The notes: generated from the letters alone by a model not told the origin. A stretch of 64,000 nucleotides of DNA from Pseudoduganella albidiflava (GCF_004322755.1 NZ_CP036401.1:6882001-6946000), one strand, 5' to 3'. Positions 32,101-42,279 are shown, counted from the first letter of the stretch. Program-made: numbers and translations.

Positions 32101-32834
32101 CCATTCGAGGCGCGGCCGATCGCATGGATCGCCTGTTCATAGCTGGCGTAATACTTGGCCGCATCGGCTTCCGTCAGCGCGGCTTCGCCCAGCATGTCGT
32201 AGGAATAACGGTAGCCGCGCGCTTCGTTGTCGCGGCCATTGCGGATCGCCTCGTCGATCGTCTGCCCCGTCACGAACTGGTTACCCAGCATGCGCATCGC
32301 CAGGTCCACGCCCTTGCGGATCAGCGGTTCGCCGCCCTTGGCGATCAGCCGCGTGATGGCCGAGCCCAGCTTCTCTTCGCTGGACGAACCGACCAGCTTG
32401 CCCGTGACGAGCAGGCCCCAGGTGGCCGCGTTGACGAACAGCGACGGCGATTCGCCCAGGTGCTTGCGCCAGTCGCCCTTGCTGATCTTGTCGGCGATCA
32501 GGCGGTCGGCCGTGGCCTGGTCGGGAATGCGCAGCAGCGCCTCGGCCAGGCACATCAACGCTACCCCTTCATCGGACGACAGCGAAAACTGGTGCATCAG
32601 CGCGTCCACGCCCGAGGCGCGGGTGCGCTTTTCACGCACCGCCGTCACCAGGCGGCGCGCCAGCGCCTGGGCGTCCTGGGTAACGGCATTGCCGCGGTCG
32701 CGGATCTGGGCCAGCAGCCATTGCACGGCGGTGCGTTCGTCGCGCCGGTAAGCGGCCGTGATCGCCGCGCGCAGCGGAGACGGGTCGCGCAGGATTTCGG
32801 CCTGCAAGGCGCTGAAGGGAACTGGGGCATTCAT
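29190..32834 (-). CDS. putA: Bifunctional proline dehydrogenase / glutamate-semialdehyde dehydrogenase PutA
   Basis: A 1214-residue enzyme that converts proline to glutamate. The FAD-dependent proline dehydrogenase domain occupies roughly residues 80-510 (VKLSALHPRYSRAQRERVM, RLVKGAYWDAEIK). The aldehyde dehydrogenase domain (about 610-1010) has the catalytic Cys C834 in SAGQRCSALR and Glu in ETGGQNAM. A C-terminal ALDH-fold-like domain follows. The N-terminal ribbon-helix-helix repressor domain of E. coli PutA (1320 residues) is absent, so this is a non-regulatory (type B) PutA. The divergent Lrp-type gene probably supplies regulation. Confidence 0.97.
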   Translation of the reverse strand: MNAPVPFSALQAEILRDPSPLRAAITAAYRRDERTAVQWLLAQIRDRGNAVTQDAQALARRLVTAVREKRTRASGVDALMHQFSLSSDEGVALMCLAEALLRIPDQATADRLIADKISKGDWRKHLGESPSLFVNAATWGLLVTGKLVGSSSEEKLGSAITRLIAKGGEPLIRKGVDLAMRMLGNQFVTGQTIDEAIRNGRDNEARGYRYSYDMLGEAALTEADAAKYYASYEQAIHAIGRASNGRGIRNGPGISVKLSALHPRYSRAQRERVMAELLPRLRALILLAKGYDIGLNIDAEEADRLELSLDLMEALAQDPDLAGFEGIGFVVQAYQKRCPFVIDYLADLARRSGRKFMVRLVKGAYWDAEIKRAQVDGMPGYPVYTRKVYTDVSYLACAQRLLASTDVLYPQFATHNAQTLSTIYTWAKRDGIDDYEFQCLHGMGETLYDQVVGKDKLDKACRIYAPVGTHETLLAYLVRRLLENGANSSFVSQIVDEAIPVDTLIQDPLDLARRQGGAPHPAIALPRDMFGTERGNSEGIDLSNEDVLREVAAALAPARTWTAAPLLAGPAPAEQPVQPVQPVCNPAHHGDLVGQVTEATAADVARALASASHAAMDWQTVEPSARADALMRAADLFEANKLELMALAIREAGKSLPNAIAEVREAVDFLRYYAQQIRHEKNVLALGPVTCISPWNFPLAIFTGQVAAALAAGNVVLAKPAEQTPLIAHRAVELLHEAGIPRVALQYLPGRGDVVGAALCSDSRVKGVIFTGSTEVAQLINRVLAQRAVAEHCDIPLIAETGGQNAMIVDSSSLPEQVVQDAISSAFDSAGQRCSALRVLFLQDDIADKTIRMLKGAMSELRIGSPDRLVTDIGPVIDAEAQQNLLAHIERTKRTCVAHFSLGLPDAAQGTFVPPTVLEIRSLAELTKEVFGPVMHVIRYGRADLPKVIDQINASGFGLTLGVHSRIDETIDYIAQRAHVGNIYVNRNIVGAVVGVQPFGGEGKSGTGPKAGGPLYLKRLQRGAAPLETHARQSTPSVDALAVWLRAKGKEALATLAEQYVRSTPLGTEIVLPGPTGERNTLRYEARGTIACFADTQDALLNQLAATLATGNRAVIVAHATSLVPADLPPAVEDRVQVVGSLEALKDSFQIALVESSLAAQVRVPLAERDGAVVGVIDTTPEGVIPLWRLIAERALCVNTTAAGGNASLMTLGA

Positions 32835-33060
32835 GGGGAATCTTTATCGAAGAATGGTTGAGAGAACGGCCGCCCCCTAACAAAACACGCCCGGCAAACA
32901 GGGTCTGCGGAGCGTGCGGTGGTCGGTTCTTGCGGCGATTGCCAATGATTCGATTGTATGCGGGATTCTTCTGGATTAATTCTGGTAATGCTGGGGGCTA
33001 GCCATACAACATTTTTGATGAGAGAATTTAACCAAATAAAATTAAAGGTGGGGATAGACG

Positions 33061-33516
33061 ATGCTGGACAAGATCAGTAAAAAGATCCTGATGGAATTGC
33101 AGAGCGATGGCCGCATCAGCAACGTGGAGCTGGCGGCGCGGGTGAACCTGTCGCCGGCGGCCTGCCTGGAGCGGGTGCGCAAGCTGCACGATTCAGGCTA
33201 CATCCTGGGTTATACCGCCCAGCTGAACCCGCAACTGCTGGACGTTTCGCTGCTGGTGTTCATCGAAGTGGTGCTGGACCGTACCACACCGGAAGTGTTC
33301 GACGCCTTCAAGCATAGCGTACAACTGATTCCCGAGGTGCTCGAATGTCACATGGTGGCCGGCGGTTTCGACTACCTGGTGAAGGCGCGCGTGAAGGACA
33401 TGGCCGCCTACCGGGAGTTCCTTGGGAAAACATTGTTGCAAAAAGGCGTGCGGGAAACGCATACTTATGCGGTAATGGAAGAAGTCAAGAATACCAGCAA
33501 GTTGCCCATCAAATGA
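33061..33516 (+). CDS. putR: Lrp/AsnC family regulator, likely PutR
   Basis: A 151-residue regulator with an N-terminal helix-turn-helix ([20 protein letters not shown], then [20 protein letters not shown]) and a C-terminal RAM ligand domain ([20 protein letters not shown]). It is divergent from putA across 226 bp. By analogy with PutR/BkdR it probably activates putA in response to proline. Function from position plus family, not proven. Confidence 0.85.
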   Translation: MLDKISKKILMELQSDGRISNVELAARVNLSPAACLERVRKLHDSGYILGYTAQLNPQLLDVSLLVFIEVVLDRTTPEVFDAFKHSVQLIPEVLECHMVAGGFDYLVKARVKDMAAYREFLGKTLLQKGVRETHTYAVMEEVKNTSKLPIK

Positions 33517-33556
33517 GCACGGCCCGTCTCCCCGGCGCCGCGCCGGAGGAGACGAG

Positions 33557-35107
33557 ATGCAGCGCGCAGCATTGCAACAAGCGGGATGGGCCGTTGGCGC
33601 CATCGTGGCGGGCGTTGGTTGCGCCTGGCTGGTGTTTGGCACGGCGGCGCTCTGGCCGGCCTTGCTGGCCGCACTGATCGCGGTACTGGCCCTCCACCTT
33701 GCCCGCCTTGCCGGCACCAGCGGCCGGGATGACGGACCACGGCGCTTCGCCGCCACCGTGGGCAACGAGATCGATGCCATCATGATCGGCGCCGCGGAAA
33801 CCTCGTATTTCATCGACTCGATCAAGAAAAAGATCGGCGACGACGTCGACACGGCCGGCAGCATCGCCACCGCGACGCGCCAGAATGCCGCCACCACCGA
33901 CCAGATCGCCGCCAATGCCGAGCGGGCCGCCGTGGTGGCACACCGCGTCCGCGAGGAAACGGTGGCCGGCCGTGCCGAGGCGGACAACGGGCTGTCGCGC
34001 ATTTCCGGTGCCAGCACGGCCGCGCGGACAGCGGCGGACACGATGGCCGCGCTGCGCCAGAAGGCAGGCCGCATCGCCGGTTTCACGGACGCGATTTCCG
34101 AGATTTCCGCACGCACCAACCTGCTGGCGCTGAATGCCGCCATCGAAGCGGCGCGCGCGGGCGAACAGGGGCGTGGCTTCGCCGTCGTGGCGGGCGAAGT
34201 GCGCCAGCTGGCGCAGCGCACCAAGGCCGCCACCGACGAGATCAGCCAGATGGTGCGCGAGATCAACGATGAAGCGGAAAAGGCCAGTACCGGCATGACC
34301 TCGCTGGCCGATGCCGTCACCGGCGCGGCCGGCAATGTGCGCACCGTGCACGGCCTGCTGGCGGCGATCGAACAGTCGTCCGGCAGCGCGGAGCAGGAAA
34401 TCGATGAAATCGCCCGGGCGTCACGCGAACAGGTGGCGACCGCCCAGGTGATCGCCGATGCGATCGCGCGCATCCGCGACGGCATGCTGTCCACCGACCG
34501 CGATCTGCCGCGCGTGGCGGCGTCCGCGATGGCGCTGGCCGACCGCGCCGAGATCATTGCCGGCGCACTGGCCGAGGCGGATGTGCCGACGTCGCATGAC
34601 GCGGTGCGCGCCGCGGCCCAGCGCGCGGCAGCCGAGGTGGGGCGGATTTTCGAGGACGCGCTGGCCAAGGGCCAGATCACGCGCGAAGCCCTGTTCGACC
34701 GCCGCTACCAGCCGATTCCCAATACCAATCCCCCCAAGTACACCACCCGCTTCGACAGTTTCACGGATAGGGTGCTGCCACCGCTGCAGGAAGGTTTGCT
34801 GGCCGCGATGCCGCAGCTGGCCTACGCCGGGGCGGTCGACGATGGCGGCTATTTCCCGACGCACAACAAGAAATATTCGCAGCCGCTGACCGGCAACTAC
34901 GACGTGGACATCGTCAACAACCGGACCAAGCGCATCTTCACCGACCGCACCGGCAAGCGCTGCGGCAGCAATACGCGGCCGTTCCTGCTGCAGACCTACA
35001 AGCGGGATACGGGAGAAGTGATGCACGACCTGTCCGCGCCGATCTACGTGCAAGGCAAGCACTGGGGCGGGTTCCGGATCGGGTACAAGTCGGCGGAGAA
35101 GGGGTGA
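33557..35107 (+). CDS. Methyl-accepting chemotaxis-like signalling protein with C-terminal extra domain
   Basis: 516 residues. Two close hydrophobic segments at about 8-52 ([35 protein letters not shown]) form a short membrane hairpin; there is no periplasmic sensor and no HAMP. The conserved signalling tip [30 protein letters not shown] is at about 185-215, so it should dock with CheA/CheW. After about residue 375 comes a ~140-residue soluble domain ([51 protein letters not shown]), probably a Cache/PAS-like ligand sensor. Sensing would be cytoplasmic. Confidence 0.85.
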   Translation: MQRAALQQAGWAVGAIVAGVGCAWLVFGTAALWPALLAALIAVLALHLARLAGTSGRDDGPRRFAATVGNEIDAIMIGAAETSYFIDSIKKKIGDDVDTAGSIATATRQNAATTDQIAANAERAAVVAHRVREETVAGRAEADNGLSRISGASTAARTAADTMAALRQKAGRIAGFTDAISEISARTNLLALNAAIEAARAGEQGRGFAVVAGEVRQLAQRTKAATDEISQMVREINDEAEKASTGMTSLADAVTGAAGNVRTVHGLLAAIEQSSGSAEQEIDEIARASREQVATAQVIADAIARIRDGMLSTDRDLPRVAASAMALADRAEIIAGALAEADVPTSHDAVRAAAQRAAAEVGRIFEDALAKGQITREALFDRRYQPIPNTNPPKYTTRFDSFTDRVLPPLQEGLLAAMPQLAYAGAVDDGGYFPTHNKKYSQPLTGNYDVDIVNNRTKRIFTDRTGKRCGSNTRPFLLQTYKRDTGEVMHDLSAPIYVQGKHWGGFRIGYKSAEKG

Positions 35108-35173
35108 AGCGTTTGGCTCAAGCAGGGACAGACGCTATTGCCGTTTAGATAGTCCACCCCAGATGCAAAATCA

Positions 35174-35200
35174 GGGGTCAGACCCGGCGGGTCTGACCCC
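35174..35200. repeat. Perfect 12-bp inverted repeat (GGGGTCAGACCC family)
   Basis: GGGGTCAGACCC-GGC-GGGTCTGACCCC between the chemoreceptor and the LysR gene. Same arms as at 12596-12622. Confidence 0.85.
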
Positions 35201-35305
35201 AGCCCTTTGCTGTTGGGGTGAATGCATGCGCTTTCAATGCGTTGAGTAGCGCTTAACTTAAACGCGCCAGGGAGAAGACACTGTTGTTGAGGCAGTTCCT
35301 CGCGG

Positions 35306-36274
35306 TCAGTGCGTATCGGCCTTCGGCAAAGTGCCGGGCGCCAGCCGCTGCGCGCCCTGCTGCATGCTTTCCAGCTGCGCGCGCAGCCATTTGTGGGCGG
35401 GGCTGCGGGCATCGCGTTCGTGCCACAGCATGTCCAGGTGCACGGCGGGCAGCGTGAACGGCAATTCCTTGTACACCAGCGCATCGGTCATGCCGGTGGA
35501 AGCGATCAGGTGCTTCGGCAGCACGGTGATCAGGTCCGAGTTGGCGACCACGCGGCCGGCCGTGAAGAACTGGTTCACCGTCAGCAGGATGCGGCGTTCG
35601 CGCTGCAGCTGCGCCAGCGCTTCGTCGACCAGGCCATGCGCGCGGCCGGAGAAGCTCACCAGCAGGTGGTTCGCTTCACAGTAGTTGTCCAGCGTCAGTT
35701 CTTCCTTGGCCAGCGGGTGGTTGCGGCGCATCACGCACACATAGATCCCGGAATACAGCCGCTCGTGGCGGATCGGCGATGCCGTTTCATACGACAGCTG
35801 TGCCGCCACGCCGGGGAAGAAGCCGACGGCCAGGTCGATATCGCCACGCAGCAGCATCGGACGCGGTTCGCGGGTGGTCAGCGGCACCATGCGCACATTG
35901 ATGCCGGGCGCTTCCGCCTCGATCGAGCGCATCAGCGACGGCAGGAAGAACGCCGCGGTGGCATCGGCCATGGCGAGGCGGAACGTGGCGTGGGCTTTCG
36001 ACACATCGAACGATCCCGGCGCCACCGCCGCTTCGAGCGATGCGAGGGCACTGCGCACCGACGGCCACAGCGCTTCCGCACGCGGCGTGGGCTTCACGCC
36101 ATAGGCGGTACGGATCAGCAATTCATCCCCCAGGCTCTCGCGCAGGCGCTTGATGGCGTTCGAGACGGCCGGTTGCGTCATGGCCAGGTGGCCGGCGGCC
36201 CGGGTCAGGTTTTGCTCCGTCATCACGGCATCGAAAACACGCAGCAGGTTCAAATCGAGTGTCAGGAAGCTCAT
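35306..36274 (-). CDS. LysR family transcriptional regulator
   Basis: A 322-residue regulator. The N-terminal winged helix begins LDLNLLRVFDAVMTEQNLTR, with the recognition helix in AMTQPAVSNAIKRLRESLGD. The C-terminal periplasmic-binding-like effector domain (about residues 95-300) is complete. The variant LDLNLLRVFDAV resembles the NodD/LeuO-like subgroup. The divergent neighbour is a small membrane protein gene; the target and effector are unknown. Confidence 0.92.
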   Translation of the reverse strand: MSFLTLDLNLLRVFDAVMTEQNLTRAAGHLAMTQPAVSNAIKRLRESLGDELLIRTAYGVKPTPRAEALWPSVRSALASLEAAVAPGSFDVSKAHATFRLAMADATAAFFLPSLMRSIEAEAPGINVRMVPLTTREPRPMLLRGDIDLAVGFFPGVAAQLSYETASPIRHERLYSGIYVCVMRRNHPLAKEELTLDNYCEANHLLVSFSGRAHGLVDEALAQLQRERRILLTVNQFFTAGRVVANSDLITVLPKHLIASTGMTDALVYKELPFTLPAVHLDMLWHERDARSPAHKWLRAQLESMQQGAQRLAPGTLPKADTH

Positions 36275-36319
36275 GATTCAGTCATTCAGGAAAGTGATGA
36301 TTTATATTGGGAAACGAAA

Positions 36320-36349
36320 TTGGATTGATATGTTGCGCTGCACTATAGT
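36320..36349 (+). promoter_or_regulatory. Possible promoter of the small membrane protein gene
   Basis: TTGGAT (36320-36325) and TATAGT (36344-36349) with an 18-nt spacer, about 34 bp upstream of the start at 36383. Only a fair match. Confidence 0.4.
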
Positions 36350-36382
36350 TACGGTAGATTCTATACGTAAACCGAGAAAAAC

Positions 36383-36670
36383 ATGTTCAATTTCGTTTCC
36401 GCAACCCAATTCTTGCCGCTGAGTGTAGGCGACGCGCTGCAAGTATTGATGGTGTGTGCGCTGGCTGTCGGCTTCCTGGTGCTGTTCAAGCCCCTGCTGC
36501 GCGGGCTGGCGCTGGCTGCCGTGCTGGTCGTGAAGCCGAAACTGACGAAGGAACAACGCCTGCAGCGCCGCCAGATGCGCGATGCCGCCATGCTCAAGCG
36601 CATGATGAATTCGCAAAAAGCGTCTCCCAGCGAGGCGGCCGAACTGCAAGCCCTCGCTTCGCGCGCTTAA
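36383..36670 (+). CDS. Small membrane protein, unknown function
   Basis: 95 residues. One or two hydrophobic segments (ALQVLMVCALAVGFLVLF, LLRGLALAAVLVV; about 18-52) are followed by a basic amphipathic tail (KLTKEQRLQRRQMRDAAMLK). A strong terminator follows, and a promoter-like sequence precedes it. I do not recognise the family; similar short proteins are common in Oxalobacteraceae by my recollection. Probably a real, independently transcribed gene. Confidence 0.7.
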   Translation: MFNFVSATQFLPLSVGDALQVLMVCALAVGFLVLFKPLLRGLALAAVLVVKPKLTKEQRLQRRQMRDAAMLKRMMNSQKASPSEAAELQALASRA

Positions 36671-36710
36671 TCAAAGCTGAGTATCGGCGTCCGAGCCAGG
36701 CGCTCAAGCA

Positions 36711-36748
36711 AAAACCCGGGACCGCGCCCTGCCGCGGTCCCGGGTTTT
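36711..36748. terminator. Strong bidirectional terminator
   Basis: 16-bp arms (AAAACCCGGGACCGCG and its complement) around CCCTGC, with TTTTTT on the plus side. It serves both the small membrane protein gene and the convergent chalcone isomerase-type gene. Confidence 0.9.
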
Positions 36749-36759
36749 TTCATGGCCGG

Positions 36760-37347
36760 TCAGCCGCCCAGCAGTTTCGGCTTCAGGCCCGTGTCGGCCG
36801 GGTCGTTGCCGATCCAGATGCGCAGGATCGCGTTATGGAATGCCACGTCCGGCACCGTTTCGCCGATCTTCCGGCCATTGAGCGTGCAGACCGTGCCGGT
36901 GCCGGGAATCCAGTCCACCAGCAGCACGTCGCCTTTCTTCAGGCCGGGAATGGCCGCGAACATTTCGCCGAACGTCTTGGTCTGCGGCAGCAGGCGCGTG
37001 CGTTCAGCGGCGTCCGTGTTCGCGTTCAGGCCTTTCATGAACGCATCGCCGAAGTCCTGCGACGTCAGGTCGCGCAGGCTGACGATCTGGATGCGGCGCG
37101 GTCCCTGGGTCGCCAGGATATCGGCCACCGAGGTCTTCTTTTCCGGCAGGTACAGGCCCAGCGCGTAGACCTTGAAGATGACCTTGGTGCGCACGCCGGC
37201 ACCGTTCAGCTTCAAGGGTTGGCCATTGACCGTGGCGGTGTCGTCGAACTTCACGCCGGCCACGTCGGTGGCGGCAACGGCGGGCAAGGCGGCGGCCAGC
37301 AGCAGCGCACAGGCGCCGTGCAAGACCAGTCTGCGGGAAGAATTCAT
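36760..37347 (-). CDS. Chalcone isomerase family periplasmic protein
   Basis: A 195-residue protein with a cleavable signal peptide (RRLVLHGACALLLAAALPAVAA, about 5-26). The mature part has the bacterial chalcone-isomerase-like pattern: VAGVKFDDTATVNGQPLKLN, then RTKVIFKVYALGLYLPEKKT and a C-terminal NAILRIWIGNDPADTGLKPK. The start was chosen by GGAG 6 nt upstream and by the signal peptide. Bacterial members of this fold are not flavonoid enzymes as far as is known; the role is unclear (possibly lipid-related binding). Confidence 0.85.
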   Translation of the reverse strand: MNSSRRLVLHGACALLLAAALPAVAATDVAGVKFDDTATVNGQPLKLNGAGVRTKVIFKVYALGLYLPEKKTSVADILATQGPRRIQIVSLRDLTSQDFGDAFMKGLNANTDAAERTRLLPQTKTFGEMFAAIPGLKKGDVLLVDWIPGTGTVCTLNGRKIGETVPDVAFHNAILRIWIGNDPADTGLKPKLLGG

Positions 37348-37453
37348 CGTGTCTCCGGATCGGTGTTGTGGAAGTGCCGTTGCACTATACCACTGCCCTG
37401 TCCGGCTCACGCACGATCATGCTTTTTCGTGGCGGCGCCGCTTCACGCGCGTT

Positions 37454-39029
<1,576 letters not shown>

Positions 39030-39146
39030 TTAGCCAACATTTAGTAGTGGGGAGTGCCACAAAACCACGGTTTGTGAACCGGTCACTCGCTGGCCTTGTA
39101 CCCCTGGCGTACCCGCGTACTCTGGTGAATGCCCACATTGTTAAAT

Positions 39147-39184
39147 GTTGCCAAAAAATGGGGACTGTCCCCTTTTTTGGCAAC
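39147..39184. repeat. Nested palindrome element, intact 38-bp copy
   Basis: Outer arms GTTGCCAAAAAA (39147-39158) and TTTTTTGGCAAC (39173-39184) and inner arms GGGGAC and GTCCCC with single-base loops. This is the most complete copy and is 26 bp past the end of the HAD-Nudix gene. Its T-run could double as a terminator. Confidence 0.8.
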
Positions 39185-39209
39185 AGTTGACTTGTCCGTG
39201 CTTGAGTGC

Positions 39210-40514
39210 TCAGTCGCACAAGGTGGGCAAGTCCGGGTTTTCCGCGAAGGCGAACAGCGTTTCCAGCTGCGACAGCGTGACCCGGTCGACCGACAGATGC
39301 AGCCCGGGCAGCTCATGGCGCGAGACCCACCGTACCTCGCTTGTCTCAGGAGTGTCCGCCAGCAGCGCGCCGCCAGTGGGCCGGCACAGCACGAACGCCT
39401 TGTACACGTACCACGCCTGGGGCGGATGCGGGTGCACGCGCTTGTCCCACAGGGCCAGCAGCCGCACGGCTTCCGTGTCCAGGCCGGTTTCCTCGCGCAC
39501 TTCCTTGACCGCCACCTCGAACGGCGTGCAGCCGACGTCCGCCCAGCCGCCCGGCAGCGACCAGCGCCCGCCGTCGTGCTTTTCACGCGCCATCAGCACC
39601 TGGTCGGTACCGTTGAACAGCACCGCGCGGATGTCGACCTTCGGTGTCGGATAACCGCGCTCGAGCGCGATGGCATCCCGCAGCTGGGCGACGGGCTGGC
39701 CCGTCAGGTGGCTCAGCATCTGCTGGCTCAGCGCCAGCACTTCCTGGTAGCGCTCGGCATCGAATACGTGGGGATCGTAGGCCAGCCCGGCCTGTGCGAG
39801 CGCCTGCAGGCGTTGGGCGATGCCCAGCCACATGCCGCCCGCGGCGGCGCCAGCGTGCAAGCGCGGCCATAGCCAGGAGCGCAATTCGCCGACGGAATCG
39901 GCCAGCAGGTCAGGCGCCATCGCACGCAATGTCGCAGTGTCCGCGGTCTCCGCCCATGCCGCGGAGACGATGGGCATGCCCACCGCGCGGGCGGCGGTGA
40001 TGTCGCTCGGCGCGTCGCCGATGTACACCGCGTCCGCCGGCAACAGCTGCCAGGCCGCCAGCACGTCGCGCAGCGCCTCGGCCTTGCGCGGACCCTGCGG
40101 CGAGCCCGTCTCGATCACGTCGAACATGTTTTCCAGCCCGAACTGGCGCAGCGATAAACGCGTGCTTTCCGCGCCCTTGCCCGTCACCATGCCCAGGCGC
40201 ACGCCGCGCTGGCGCAACGCATGCAGCAATTCGGCCATGCCCTCGAATACGGCGGGATAGTCGGCATGCTTCGTTGCGTAGTGGCGCAGGTAGGCTGCCA
40301 GGCATTCGTCGTACTGCTGCGGTGCCAGCGCACGGATCGTGCCTTCTTCGGAAGGGCCGAACGTGGCGACAATCTCCGCATCGCTCAACGTGCGACCGGC
40401 CACCGGTTCGATGGCGCTACGAAAGGCTTCGATGCACAGGGGAAGCGTGTTGGCCAGTGTGCCGTCCAGATCGAACAGCACGGCGCGGAAAGGGCCGGGT
40501 GTAAGCGTCATCAT
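39210..40514 (-). CDS. HAD phosphatase - Nudix hydrolase fusion protein
   Basis: About 434 residues. The N-terminal half (to ~225) is a HAD phosphatase of the phosphoglycolate phosphatase/pyrophosphatase PpaX type: nucleophile motif VLFDLDGTLANT at 12-23, GMVTGKGAESTR, and YIGDAPSDITAARAVGM. The C-terminal half starts with a Nudix N-terminal helical domain (LQALAQAGLAYDPHVFDAER) and ends in a Nudix fold, with the box GCTPFEVAVKEVREETGL where the first conserved Glu is Cys. The start has GGAA upstream. It is divergent from a DeoR regulator across an inverted repeat. Two hydrolases in one chain suggest stepwise handling of a nucleotide-linked metabolite. Confidence 0.88.
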   Translation of the reverse strand: MMTLTPGPFRAVLFDLDGTLANTLPLCIEAFRSAIEPVAGRTLSDAEIVATFGPSEEGTIRALAPQQYDECLAAYLRHYATKHADYPAVFEGMAELLHALRQRGVRLGMVTGKGAESTRLSLRQFGLENMFDVIETGSPQGPRKAEALRDVLAAWQLLPADAVYIGDAPSDITAARAVGMPIVSAAWAETADTATLRAMAPDLLADSVGELRSWLWPRLHAGAAAGGMWLGIAQRLQALAQAGLAYDPHVFDAERYQEVLALSQQMLSHLTGQPVAQLRDAIALERGYPTPKVDIRAVLFNGTDQVLMAREKHDGGRWSLPGGWADVGCTPFEVAVKEVREETGLDTEAVRLLALWDKRVHPHPPQAWYVYKAFVLCRPTGGALLADTPETSEVRWVSRHELPGLHLSVDRVTLSQLETLFAFAENPDLPTLCD

Positions 40515-40553
40515 AAAGATTCCGGAAGTGTCAATGATGCCAAGCCTACCATT

Positions 40554-40575
40554 TTCTTGCAGATTATTGCAAGAA
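40554..40575. promoter_or_regulatory. Inverted repeat operator candidate between HAD-Nudix and deoR-type genes
   Basis: TTCTTGCA-GATTAT-TGCAAGAA, perfect 8-bp arms, in the 89-bp divergent gap. TGCAA words repeat just to its right (CTGCAAAATGCCGCAAAA). Probably bound by the adjacent DeoR-family regulator. Confidence 0.6.
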
Positions 40576-40603
40576 GCTGCAAAATGCCGCAAAAACTCTT
40601 CTC

Positions 40604-41362
40604 ATGCATGCCATGCTCAAGCACGAACGTTTCCGCCGCATCCTCGACCAACTGCAACGCCACGGCCAGGTGCAGCTAGGCGAACTCGGCACAGCGCTGG
40701 ACGTGTCCGAGGATACGATCCGCCGCGATATCGACGAACTGGCCCGCCAGGGCGCACTGACGCGTATCCGCGGCGGCGCGCTGCTGCCCTCGCCGATCCC
40801 GAACGCCTACCAGGCCCGCGAACAGCACGACGCGGTGGCCAAGCAGGACATCGCCCGGAAAGCACTGGCGCTGGTGGCCGAGGGGCAGCTGGTCATTCTC
40901 GATGGCGGCACCACGGCGGGATGGCTGGCGCGCCAGTTGCCCGCCATGGGCAAGCTGACGGTGGCCACGCACAGCCTGCCGGCCGCGCTGGCGCTGCTCG
41001 ATCACCCGGCCATCGAGGTACGCATGGCCGGCGGCCGCGTGCACGCGCAGTACCGCGTCAACCTGGGCGCGGAAACGGTGGATTTCTATCGGCACTTGCT
41101 GGCCGATGTCTGCTTCATCGGCACCTATGGCTTGCACCCGTCAGCTGGCCTGACCGTCGCCGATGCGGAGGAAGCGGCCGTCAAGCGCGCCATCGTCAAC
41201 GCATCGAAGCACGTGGTGGCGCTGGTAACGCCGCAGAAACTGGGCACGGCCGCCTCGTACGTGGTGTGCGAGGCGGGCCGCATCGATACGCTCGTCACGG
41301 CCGGACCGGTGCCCGATGCCGAACTGGCGCCTTATCGCGACCTGGGGATTCGCGTGCTGTGA
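40604..41362 (+). CDS. DeoR/GlpR family transcriptional regulator
   Basis: A 252-residue regulator. The N-terminal winged helix (LKHERFRRILDQLQRHGQVQ, then LDVSEDTIRRDIDELARQGA) carries the DeoR recognition helix. The C-terminal sugar-phosphate-binding domain has ILDGGTTAGWLARQLP and DAEEAAVKRAIVNASKHVV. The ligand is expected to be a phosphorylated sugar. It is divergent from the HAD-Nudix fusion and converges with a lipoprotein gene only 4 nt away. It probably controls the fusion gene and itself. Confidence 0.92.
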   Translation: MHAMLKHERFRRILDQLQRHGQVQLGELGTALDVSEDTIRRDIDELARQGALTRIRGGALLPSPIPNAYQAREQHDAVAKQDIARKALALVAEGQLVILDGGTTAGWLARQLPAMGKLTVATHSLPAALALLDHPAIEVRMAGGRVHAQYRVNLGAETVDFYRHLLADVCFIGTYGLHPSAGLTVADAEEAAVKRAIVNASKHVVALVTPQKLGTAASYVVCEAGRIDTLVTAGPVPDAELAPYRDLGIRVL

Positions 41363-41366
41363 CCGC

Positions 41367-42239
41367 TCACTTGACTTCGGCCGCCAGGGTATTGAAGTCG
41401 TTGATCCAGCCCTGCATGCGTTTTTGCGCGTGGGCTTTCTGCTCCGGCGTGGCGATGCCGATCACCGTGTGCACCAGGCCGATCGATGCATTGGTATTGG
41501 CTTCATAGAAGGCCTTGCGCTCGGAGTTGTCCAGGCGCGCGAAGCTTTCCCGGATCAGGCTCTGGATCTGCGCGACTGCCTGTTCTCGCGAAGGCTTTTC
41601 CTGCATGATCCGGCGCGCCAGGGCCAGTACGTTGCGCTGGCGGCGCATGCGTTCGTCGAGCCAGATCGCGTTATCGAGTGGCCGCGCATCCGATGCCTTG
41701 CGGATGATCTCCTTCTGCTCGCGCGAGAAGCTGCCGAACCACAGTTCGAACTGCTCCATCGATTTCTTGTAGCGGAATTCGTTCTGGTCTTCGCGATCGC
41801 CCTTCATGTTCTCGCGGCGGAACTTGTCGTTATTCTTGGCGAACTTCTTTTCCATCTGCGCCAGCTGCTCGGGCTTCAGCGACAGCGCCAGGTCGGCGAT
41901 GTCCGGCGCCGCCTTCAGCAACAGCGCCTGGGTGCGGGCGCGGATATCGTCATAGTCGGCGCGCAGGTCCGCCGGCGTGGGATTGCCCCGCAACTGTTGC
42001 TGGGCGCGCTGCAGCACGTGCACGTAATCCTGCAACTGGGTCTTGCGGTGCCAGCGGAACAGGTCGTTGATGTCCTTCTTGACCTGGTCGCTCTGTTCGT
42101 CATCGAAGTCGACATAGTTGTCCAGCCACCAGTACAGCAGCGTGTCGCCATTGTTATAGGCCAGTTTCAGTGAACTGCACGCCGCGACAAGCGCCAGCAG
42201 GGCAACCAGGAACCACGTACGGTAGGACGATGTCTGCAT
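41367..42239 (-). CDS. DUF6279 family lipoprotein
   Basis: 290 residues with a lipoprotein signal (TWFLVALLALVAACSSLKLA; Cys at 21). The mature part is helical and charged (LYWWLDNYVDFDDEQSDQVK is the family landmark). I assign it to DUF6279 by resemblance. These envelope lipoproteins have no established role. Its stop is 4 nt from the DeoR stop on the other strand, and it is divergent from glmU across 40 bp. Confidence 0.82.
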   Translation of the reverse strand: MQTSSYRTWFLVALLALVAACSSLKLAYNNGDTLLYWWLDNYVDFDDEQSDQVKKDINDLFRWHRKTQLQDYVHVLQRAQQQLRGNPTPADLRADYDDIRARTQALLLKAAPDIADLALSLKPEQLAQMEKKFAKNNDKFRRENMKGDREDQNEFRYKKSMEQFELWFGSFSREQKEIIRKASDARPLDNAIWLDERMRRQRNVLALARRIMQEKPSREQAVAQIQSLIRESFARLDNSERKAFYEANTNASIGLVHTVIGIATPEQKAHAQKRMQGWINDFNTLAAEVK

Positions 42240-42279
42240 GTTAAACTTTTACATATTATTAACTTAACGAATTCAGCTT

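Noticed and set aside
29478..32861. 1127-codon plus-strand open frame opposite putA
   Set aside because: Shadow of the putA reading frame; composition is that of antisense high-GC DNA.
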